A stretch of DNA of 48,766 nucleotides, taken from Pyrinomonadaceae bacterium (lineage in GTDB: Bacteria > Acidobacteriota > Blastocatellia > Pyrinomonadales > Pyrinomonadaceae). The DNA lies in NCBI GenBank assembly GCA_022843305.1, contig JALHNX010000016.1, positions 1 through 48,766 on the forward strand. The letters run 5' to 3'. The notes beneath the pieces are model-generated. The model searched no databases and was not told the DNA's origin. It worked only from the letters and a program-made list of their open reading frames with translations. The translations under genes were made by a program, and so were the position numbers. Below, one piece after another: positions 25,353 to 30,878 of this stretch (position 1 is the stretch's first letter; every line of letters begins with the position of its first letter).

Positions 25353-26231
25353 ATGAAATCAATGACAGGTTTTGGTCGCGGCGTGGTGCAGGAGATGGAA
25401 TTTGCCGTCAACGTCGAGTTAAAAACAGTAAACAATCGTTTTTTGGATATAAGTTTGCGGCTTTCGGGCGAAATGCAGGCACTCGAATCAACTGTCAAAC
25501 GGCAGATCGGCAACCGGCTTTCGCGCGGTCGCGTCGAAGTTAATCTGTCCTACGAACGGACGACGGAAATCAATTACGAACTGAATCGCCCGATGATTGC
25601 AGGTTATCTGGCGGCGATGAAACAGATGCAGACGGAATTTTCGCTCGCGGGCGAACCGGATTTGAATGTGATCGCGCGTTTGCCAAACGTGCTTTTGCCG
25701 AAAAAGGATGATTTGAGCGAAGAATTTATCGTCGGCGTGGAAAAAGCACTGAATACCGCGCTCGAAGATTTGGAAAGAATGCGCGTGAACGAGGGCGAAA
25801 TGCTGCGCAACGAACTGAATTTCCGGCTGACGGAAATCGAAAATCGTCTGCCGAAAATAGAATCCGAATCGGCAACCGTCGCTGAAGAATACCGCGTTCG
25901 TCTGACGAAAAAAATCAGCGATTTTCTGGCGAAATCCGATTCGCAAATCGAAATTGATCAGGGCAGACTCGCGCAGGAAGTCGCGTATTTGGCGGACCGA
26001 AGCGACATTTCCGAAGAAATTCAGCGATTGAAAAGCCATATCGAACAATTCCGGCAAATTATGGGCGAAGAAAAAGAAGTCGGCAAACGGCTTGATTTTC
26101 TGACACAGGAATTAAACCGTGAGGCAAACACCATCGCTTCAAAAACAAACAATCTGATCGTCAAAGAAAACGCACTGGTAATAAAATCGGAAATCGAGAA
26201 AATCCGCGAACAGGTGCAAAACGTAGAATAG
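25353..26231 (+). CDS. yicC: YicC family endoribonuclease
   Basis: A 292-residue cytosolic protein of the YicC family. The N-terminus MKSMTGFGRGVVQ is diagnostic and fixes the start at ATG 25353; the frame runs 11 codons further but into the toxin gene. The N-terminal domain includes VELKTVNNRFLDISLRL; the C-terminal DUF1732 region ends with the typical GKRLDFLTQELNREANTIASK. E. coli YicC has been described as an endoribonuclease acting on small RNAs. The neighbours gmk and rpoZ are the usual partners in many bacteria, so this is a conserved housekeeping cluster. Confidence 0.93.
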   Translation: MKSMTGFGRGVVQEMEFAVNVELKTVNNRFLDISLRLSGEMQALESTVKRQIGNRLSRGRVEVNLSYERTTEINYELNRPMIAGYLAAMKQMQTEFSLAGEPDLNVIARLPNVLLPKKDDLSEEFIVGVEKALNTALEDLERMRVNEGEMLRNELNFRLTEIENRLPKIESESATVAEEYRVRLTKKISDFLAKSDSQIEIDQGRLAQEVAYLADRSDISEEIQRLKSHIEQFRQIMGEEKEVGKRLDFLTQELNREANTIASKTNNLIVKENALVIKSEIEKIREQVQNVE

Positions 26232-26297
26232 TGGAGAGTCGAGAGTCGAAAGTAAAAAGCTCCGATCTCGACTCTCCACTCTCCACTCTCGACTCAA
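26232..26297. repeat. GAGAGTC-type heptamer hairpin inside the yicC-gmk gap
   Basis: Left arm GTGGAGAGTCGAGAGTCGAA (26232-26251), short spacer with AAAAGCTCCGA, right arm of CTCGACTC/CTCCACT repeats (about 26267-26295). It begins at the base after the yicC stop and ends about three bases before the gmk ATG, leaving no room for a ribosome site. It is in frame, so it falsely lengthens the gmk frame by 23 codons. Confidence 0.9.
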
Positions 26298-26299
26298 TA

Positions 26300-26935
26300 A
26301 TGAAAGGAAATTTAATCATCATAAGTTCGCCGTCGGGCGGCGGCAAAGGAACGCTGATCAAGGAAATTTTAAAAACCACGCCGAATATCGGTTATTCGGT
26401 TTCTTACACGACGCGCGCGATGCGCGAAGGCGAAGAAAACGGGCGCGATTATTTGTTTGTTTCTTATCAGGAATTTTCGGATCTCATCAAACAAGACGAA
26501 TTTCTCGAATACGCCGAGGTTCACGGCAATTTTTACGGGACATCGAAAACCCGCGTCAATCACGAAACCGATGCGGGACGCGACGTGATTTTGGAAATTG
26601 ACGTGCAGGGCGCGGAAAACATCGTCCGCGATTTCCCCGAAGCCGTCAGCATTTTTATTCTGCCGCCGAGTTTCGAGGTTTTGCGCGACCGTTTAACCGA
26701 CCGAGCGACGGAAACAACCGAAAATCTGGCTCTGCGTTTAAAAAACTCCTTCGGCGAAGTTCAAAAATTCAAGGAGTTTCAATACATCGTCATCAACGAC
26801 GAAAAACAGCAGGCAACGAACGATTTGCGGACGATAATTTTGGCGGAAAGACTAAAGCGCGTTAGACAAACCGGGGCGATTCAGGATATTCTTGATAGTT
26901 TCGATATTTCCAAATTTAATACGGTTGGAGATTGA
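26300..26935 (+). CDS. gmk: Guanylate kinase
   Basis: A 211-residue guanylate kinase (GMP + ATP to GDP + ADP). The P-loop is SSPSGGGKGT (about 8-17), slightly different from the common GPSGVGKST. GMP-binding and lid elements follow: SYTTRAMREGEENGRDYLFVS, FLEYAEVHGNFYGTSK, VILEIDVQGAENI. The C-terminus is the usual helical AERLKRVRQ. Start ATG 26300 (MKGNLIIISS) is certain from homology even though a longer frame runs back through the heptamer hairpin; no Shine-Dalgarno sequence is visible. Member of the yicC-gmk-rpoZ cluster. Confidence 0.95.
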   Translation: MKGNLIIISSPSGGGKGTLIKEILKTTPNIGYSVSYTTRAMREGEENGRDYLFVSYQEFSDLIKQDEFLEYAEVHGNFYGTSKTRVNHETDAGRDVILEIDVQGAENIVRDFPEAVSIFILPPSFEVLRDRLTDRATETTENLALRLKNSFGEVQKFKEFQYIVINDEKQQATNDLRTIILAERLKRVRQTGAIQDILDSFDISKFNTVGD

Positions 26936-26943
26936 GTGAAATT

Positions 26944-27219
26944 ATGGCAGAAAAAATGATTGACGAAACCGCAGAAAACACTGAAAGTTTAGAAAATTCC
27001 GAAAGCGGCGCACCGAAAACGCAACCCGCAATTGATTCAAAATATCGAATGATAATCCTTGCCGCGCAGCGCAGCAAACAGCTTCAGCGCGGCGCGACGC
27101 CGCGTGTCGAAGCCGATCCGCGCAAAATGAAAACGACGCGCATCGCGATGAAGGAACTCGAAAACGGCAAGGTTCATTTCGAAACTTTGACCGAACTACA
27201 GTTTTCGACCAAACAGTAA
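26944..27219 (+). CDS. rpoZ: RNA polymerase omega subunit
   Basis: A 91-residue omega subunit, which helps assemble and stabilise RNA polymerase. The conserved core is SKYRMIILAAQRSKQLQRGA, followed by KTTRIAMKELENGKV. An acidic, unconserved N-terminal extension of about 30 residues precedes it. Start ATG 26944 is preferred over the TTG four codons upstream, which overlaps the gmk stop. The gap to gmk is only eight bases, so the two are co-transcribed and gmk read-through probably supports translation. Confidence 0.92.
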   Translation: MAEKMIDETAENTESLENSESGAPKTQPAIDSKYRMIILAAQRSKQLQRGATPRVEADPRKMKTTRIAMKELENGKVHFETLTELQFSTKQ

Positions 27220-27224
27220 AAATG

Positions 27225-27671
27225 TTATTTAATTTTTCGATTTTTACTCCAAACCGCAAATTTGGAAGCGGTTTGCCGTGCCTCGATTTCAAAAGGAATC
27301 TCATAATACGCCTGCGACCGCGCATACAAATCGCGCTTCTTTTTATCCCTTAAATTCGCGTAATAGCTTTTCTGGTATTGCCAGAGAAATTTGAAAAAAC
27401 CTTCGCGCCGGTATTGCAGAACGTGCGTTATTTCGTGAACGACGAGTTTTTCATCAAGCCATATTTTTTGATTTTCGCAAACCCTGAAATTTTCGGGAAA
27501 AACGTAAATTCGCCGACCGATCGTGATTCCTTCGATTTTCAAACGCGATGTTAAAAAATGTGTGAATTTTCCGCCGTAAAAATAGATTTTGGGCAGCCGG
27601 AAATTTTCGTCCGCAAGATGTTCACGAAAAAATTCCTCGATTTTTTTGTGCGATTTTTCGGAAAGTTTCAT
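27225..27671 (-). CDS. Putative zinc metallopeptidase-like protein (DUF4157-like)
   Basis: A 148-residue cytosolic protein with the zinc motif HEITH (His79, Glu80, His83) in LVVHEITHVLQYRREGFFKF, and a downstream EIPFEIEARQTA (Glu130) that could provide the third ligand. This matches the DUF4157/eCIS-core-like group of short zincin-like proteins, often of unknown substrate. No signal peptide is present. It converges on rpoZ with a five-base gap and lies directly downstream of the csbD terminator, so it needs its own promoter or read-through. The ATG at 27671 lies beside the terminator stem. Confidence 0.75.
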   Translation of the reverse strand: MKLSEKSHKKIEEFFREHLADENFRLPKIYFYGGKFTHFLTSRLKIEGITIGRRIYVFPENFRVCENQKIWLDEKLVVHEITHVLQYRREGFFKFLWQYQKSYYANLRDKKKRDLYARSQAYYEIPFEIEARQTASKFAVWSKNRKIK

Positions 27672-27674
27672 AAC

Positions 27675-27708
27675 AAAAAAAGCCGTCTGAATTTAGACGG
27701 CTTTTTTT
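27675..27708. terminator. Strong terminator after csbD
   Basis: A 14-bp perfect stem (27675-27688 with 27695-27708; core GCCGTCT) with A/T tracts on both sides, so it can work in both directions. On the minus strand it ends the csbD transcript just before the zinc-peptidase-like gene. Confidence 0.93.
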
Positions 27709-27729
27709 CGATTTAAGTTTTAAATAAAA

Positions 27730-27963
27730 TTAACGGTTGACTTTTTTTCCGGCATTGCTGATCGCGTCGCCGACGGCATCAATCGTTTCGCCGACCCCGC
27801 GTTTAACCTTGCCCCAGGTTTCCTGAGTTTCGCCTTCGGCATTTTGAATTTCGCCTTCAGCTTCCAGCTCGCGGTCGCCGGTCGCTTCGCCGACTTTATC
27901 CTTAACCGTTCCTTTTACCTGTTCCCATTTTCCGCCAAATTCGTCTTTATTCGGTATTGCCAT
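27730..27963 (-). CDS. CsbD family stress-response protein
   Basis: A 77-residue hydrophilic protein with the CsbD pattern: NKDEFGGKWEQVKGTVKDKVGEATGDRELEAEG, then two degenerate Gly/Glu/Thr repeats (GEIQNAEGETQETWGKVKRGVGE). CsbD-like proteins are induced by general stress in many bacteria; their molecular role is unknown. A clear ribosome site AAGGGAG precedes the ATG at 27963, but most of it lies in the arm of a perfect 22-bp palindrome in the leader, which could control translation. A terminator follows 21 bases after the stop, so it is monocistronic. Confidence 0.92.
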   Translation of the reverse strand: MAIPNKDEFGGKWEQVKGTVKDKVGEATGDRELEAEGEIQNAEGETQETWGKVKRGVGETIDAVGDAISNAGKKVNR

Positions 27964-27972
27964 AATTTTTCT

Positions 27973-28033
27973 CCCTTGTATAAAAATTAGTGCATTATTT
28001 CATTACAATATTGCACTAATTTTTATACAAGGG
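27973..28033 (-). promoter_or_regulatory. 22-bp perfect stem covering the csbD ribosome site
   Basis: Arms 27973-27994 and 28012-28033 are exact complements with a 17-base AT loop. On the minus (csbD) strand the 3' arm ends in ATACAAGGG, and the next two bases AG complete AAGGGAG, the Shine-Dalgarno of csbD, ten bases before the ATG. If the whole palindrome is transcribed, the stem hides most of the ribosome site. Its AU-rich body could melt with heat. It might instead be an inserted palindromic repeat or include the promoter. Confidence 0.6.
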
Positions 28034-28057
28034 AATTTCTATGCCAAAGTCTTATTG

Positions 28058-28124
28058 ATGGTTAATTATTAATGGTTAATTGTTAATTTTAGGTCAACAG
28101 CTATTTGAATTAATAATTAACCAT
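28058..28124. repeat. 16-bp inverted repeat of TTAATTATTAATGG type
   Basis: Arms 28058-28073 and 28109-28124 are exact complements (ATGGTTAATTATTAAT). Between them lie further decayed GGTTAATTGTTAAT copies. It reaches to eight bases before the ETF-QO stop codon and belongs to the set of gap-filling fold-back repeats in this genome. It may serve as a weak terminator. Confidence 0.8.
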
Positions 28125-28131
28125 TTTTAAA

Positions 28132-29835
28132 TTACATTCCTTTATAGTTCGGTCCGCCGCCGCCTTCGGGCGTGACCCAATTGATGATTTGATACGGGTC
28201 GGCAATGTCGCAGGTTTTACAATGGACGCAGTTTGAAAAATTAACTTTTAATTCTTTGCGGTCGGTTTTGGAATTAAACTCCATTTCGTAAACCGCCGCC
28301 GGACAAAACCGCTGGCACGGATTGCCGTATTCTTCGGCGCAGCGCGTCGCGCAGATTTCCGTGTCGAGAACGTGCAGGTGCGAAGGCTGGTCTTCGTTGT
28401 GCGCGACTCCGGCGTGAAAAACGTTGGTAATCTTATCAAATGTCAATTCTTTATCGAATTTCACGTTTTCATAGCGCGTGCCGTTATTTTCATGCGCCGA
28501 GAGTTTTTCCATTCGTTCGTGTCCGGCAATATGATGTTCTTTCGGCATAAAGCCCCACGCCAATCCGCCGGTCATAAACTGCAAACCCGAATTTATCAAA
28601 GCCGACCAGCGACCGGATTGAAACGATGCGTGGAAATTGCGTACCGGATGAAGCTCGTCGTAAATCCAGCTCATATTAACTTTTTCTTCAAAATGTTTGA
28701 GCGTTTTCGACGTAAAATCTTCGCGTTCAAATGCGCCGATAATCGTTTCCGCCGCGAGCATTCCCGATTTCATCGCCGTGTGAATTCCCTTGATGCGTTG
28801 ACCATTCAGAAAAGAACCCGAATCGCCGACGATCAAAACGCCGTCGGCATAAAGTTTCGGCATCGTCCAATAGCCGCTCGTATTGATAGTTTTCGCGCCG
28901 TATTTGAGCATTTTGCCGCCCGCGAGAACTTGGGCGACCTTCGGATGGGTTTTAAATTTCTGAAACTCCAAGTGCGGATCAATATTCGGGTCTTTGTAAT
29001 CCAATCCCGTCACGTAACCGATTGAAATGACGTTGTTTTTCATCCCGTAAATCCAGCCGCCGCCGTAGGTGTCGGTGTCGGACGGAAAACCGAGCGTGTG
29101 AACGACCTTGCCCTCTTCAAAATTTCCGGCGGGAACTTCCCATAATTCCTTCACGCCCAAACTGAAAACCTGCGGCTCTTTGTCTTCCATCAAATTAAGA
29201 CGCTGCATCAAATGTTTCGCCAACGAACCGCGCGAACCTTCGCCGAGAACCGTCACTTTTGCCAAAAGGTCAACTCCCGGCTCGAAATTCCCTTTCGGAT
29301 GCCCTTCTTTGTCAATTCCCTTATCGCCCGTGCGCACACCGACCACGCGGTCGTTTTCGTCATAAATAATTTCAGCAGCGGGAAATTCGGGGAAAATGTT
29401 AATTCCGGCTTCTTCGCATTTTTCCGCGAGCCATTCGCAGATTTTGCTCAGACTAACAATATATTTTCCTTTATTTTTGAGCGGCGGCGGAATGATCGGC
29501 GCGTCAATTCCGCGCGATTCGGTCAGATACCAGAAAGCGTCCTGCGTGACGGCGGAATCAACCGGACAGCCCTGTTCGAGAAAATCGGGCATCAATTCGC
29601 GGATCGCAATCGGGTCCATCACCGCACCCGACAAAATATGCGCACCGACAAACGAGCCTTTCTCGACAATCCCGATTTCAAGTTCGCCGATCTTGCGTCC
29701 CTGTTTGATTCCTTTTTCGACAAATTCGTCGTGTTCGGCGATTTTCTGTTTCAGATGCAGAGCCGCCGCCAGATTTGCCGGACCCGCGCCGACAAAAACC
29801 ACGTCCATTTCCAGTTGTTCGCGTTCGATGTTCAT
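28132..29835 (-). CDS. Electron transfer flavoprotein-ubiquinone oxidoreductase (ETF-QO)
   Basis: A 567-residue membrane-associated iron-sulfur flavoprotein that passes electrons from electron-transfer flavoprotein to quinone. Features: FAD-binding GAGPANLAAALHLK (16-29), LSGAVMDP, the ubiquinone/FAD region VLGEGSRGSLAKHLMQRL, and GWTYG/GYVTG-like strands. A C-terminal 4Fe-4S domain has C-x3-C in EICATRCAE, NPCQRFCPA, and CVHCKTCDIADPYQIINWV. The length and domain order match full-length ETF-QO, in which FixC- and FixX-like parts are fused. It serves fatty-acid and amino-acid catabolism with acyl-CoA dehydrogenases such as that at 40953-42098. A palindromic operator-like site lies 18 bases upstream of the start. 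Confidence 0.95.
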   Translation of the reverse strand: MNIEREQLEMDVVFVGAGPANLAAALHLKQKIAEHDEFVEKGIKQGRKIGELEIGIVEKGSFVGAHILSGAVMDPIAIRELMPDFLEQGCPVDSAVTQDAFWYLTESRGIDAPIIPPPLKNKGKYIVSLSKICEWLAEKCEEAGINIFPEFPAAEIIYDENDRVVGVRTGDKGIDKEGHPKGNFEPGVDLLAKVTVLGEGSRGSLAKHLMQRLNLMEDKEPQVFSLGVKELWEVPAGNFEEGKVVHTLGFPSDTDTYGGGWIYGMKNNVISIGYVTGLDYKDPNIDPHLEFQKFKTHPKVAQVLAGGKMLKYGAKTINTSGYWTMPKLYADGVLIVGDSGSFLNGQRIKGIHTAMKSGMLAAETIIGAFEREDFTSKTLKHFEEKVNMSWIYDELHPVRNFHASFQSGRWSALINSGLQFMTGGLAWGFMPKEHHIAGHERMEKLSAHENNGTRYENVKFDKELTFDKITNVFHAGVAHNEDQPSHLHVLDTEICATRCAEEYGNPCQRFCPAAVYEMEFNSKTDRKELKVNFSNCVHCKTCDIADPYQIINWVTPEGGGGPNYKGM

Positions 29836-29853
29836 ATTTTCACCCTTTTAAAA

Positions 29854-29867
29854 TGAATGGTCATTCA
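29854..29867. promoter_or_regulatory. TGAATG-GT-CATTCA palindrome, TetR/FadR-like operator
   Basis: Two 6-bp inverted arms around a 2-bp centre lie 18 bases upstream of the ETF-QO start, in the divergent promoter region shared with the DUF3142 gene at 29956. The form resembles operators of TetR-family acyl-CoA sensors; Bacillus FadR sites also start TGAATGA and end TCATTCA. A fatty-acid-responsive repressor controlling ETF-QO makes biological sense. No regulator gene is in the window. Confidence 0.5.
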
Positions 29868-29955
29868 GTTTTTGTAAGTATAACAATTTTAAGTTGTCTT
29901 ACCCAAATCCGAATCTTTAGATTTTACCGCTTTTACATTATAATCCTTGCGTCTG

Positions 29956-30726
29956 ATGTTTCGCCAAAACCCGAAAACTTTTCTTGCGATTTTTGCGTTT
30001 CTTGCGCTCGCGTTCGCCTGCAATTCAAAAAATCAGGTCAATCCGAAATTAAATTCCGAAATGCCGCCGAAAATTCTCTGGGCTTGGGAACGCCCCGAAG
30101 ATTTGCGGTTTCTCGACGCGCAAAAATTCGGGGTCGCGTTTCTGGCGCAAACATTGATTTTACAAGGCGATGAGGTCGTTTTTCGTCCGCGCCGCCAGCC
30201 GCTCGAACTGCCCGAAAATATTTATGTGATCGCGGTAACGCGCATCGAAACCGTCAAGGAAAATACGAAACGCGCGACGTTTTCAGACGAACAGAAAAGA
30301 AAGATTTTGAATTTAATCAAAAAAACATTAGAATTGCCCAACGTCAAAGCAATTCAGACCGATTTCGATGTCGTGGTTTCCGAGCGAAAATTTTATCGCG
30401 GTTTGATAAACGATTTAAAACGGGAATTGCCCGAAACTACGCCGTTGACGATAACTTCGCTGGCTTCGTGGTGCGTCGGCGATCATTGGTTTAACGATTT
30501 TCCGGTTGACGAAGCCGTGCCGATGGCGTTTGAAATGGGGACGGACGATAAACCGATTCGTGATTTTCTGGCAAAAGGCAACGATTGGAACGAGCCGCTT
30601 TGCCGCGGAAGCTACGGCATTTCGATTGACGACCCGTTATTAAATGTAGATTTTAAGCCGAACCGCCGTTTTTATTATTTCAAATCGAAAGGATGGGAAA
30701 AAAGTGATTTGGAAAAAATGAAATAA
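29956..30726 (+). CDS. DUF3142 family exported (lipo)protein
   Basis: A 256-residue protein that begins with a signal segment FLAIFAFLALAFAC; the Cys could be a lipid-modified residue, although the lipobox is not canonical. The mature part has the DUF3142 hallmark ILWAWERPEDLRFLD at its start, then VAFLAQTLIL, RPRRQPLELPENIYVIAVTRIE, IQTDFDVVVSERKFYRGLI and PLTITSLASWCVGDHWF. The family is predicted to have a TIM-barrel-like fold similar to glycoside hydrolases, but no activity is known. Start ATG 29956 is preferred over TTG 29947. It is divergent from ETF-QO. Confidence 0.82.
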   Translation: MFRQNPKTFLAIFAFLALAFACNSKNQVNPKLNSEMPPKILWAWERPEDLRFLDAQKFGVAFLAQTLILQGDEVVFRPRRQPLELPENIYVIAVTRIETVKENTKRATFSDEQKRKILNLIKKTLELPNVKAIQTDFDVVVSERKFYRGLINDLKRELPETTPLTITSLASWCVGDHWFNDFPVDEAVPMAFEMGTDDKPIRDFLAKGNDWNEPLCRGSYGISIDDPLLNVDFKPNRRFYYFKSKGWEKSDLEKMK

Positions 30727-30727
30727 T

Positions 30728-30866
30728 TGGAGCGCAAGCGGCTCGCTTGCTATGAGCGTTTGAAAAACGCTCAAAAAAGTCTATTTTCATTGAACTTTTA
30801 AGAAAATCAAAGCCTTTTTAACGCCGCTTTTCAAGCCGCGTATGCAAGCGAGACGCTTGCGCTCCA
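30728..30866. repeat. Long inverted repeat of GGAGCGCAAGCG type
   Basis: Arms 30728-30750 and 30844-30866 match at 22 of 23 bases (core GGAGCGCAAGCG/CGCTTGCGCTCC) and enclose a 93-base loop. Inside is a smaller hairpin (GAGCGTTTGAAAAACGCTC, about 30754-30772). The element fills nearly the whole gap between the DUF3142 gene and the next gene. This style of GCAAGCGG repeat looks like a miniature palindromic insertion. Confidence 0.85.
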
Positions 30867-30878
30867 GTCCATAATGTT

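Noticed and set aside
26231..26299. N-terminal extension of guanylate kinase
   Set aside because: The extra 23 codons are translated heptamer hairpin; family alignment fixes the start at 26300.
29212..29856. Long plus-strand frame (214 codons) opposite ETF-QO
   Set aside because: ETF-QO motifs cover the minus strand; the opposite frame is Arg/Phe-rich noise.
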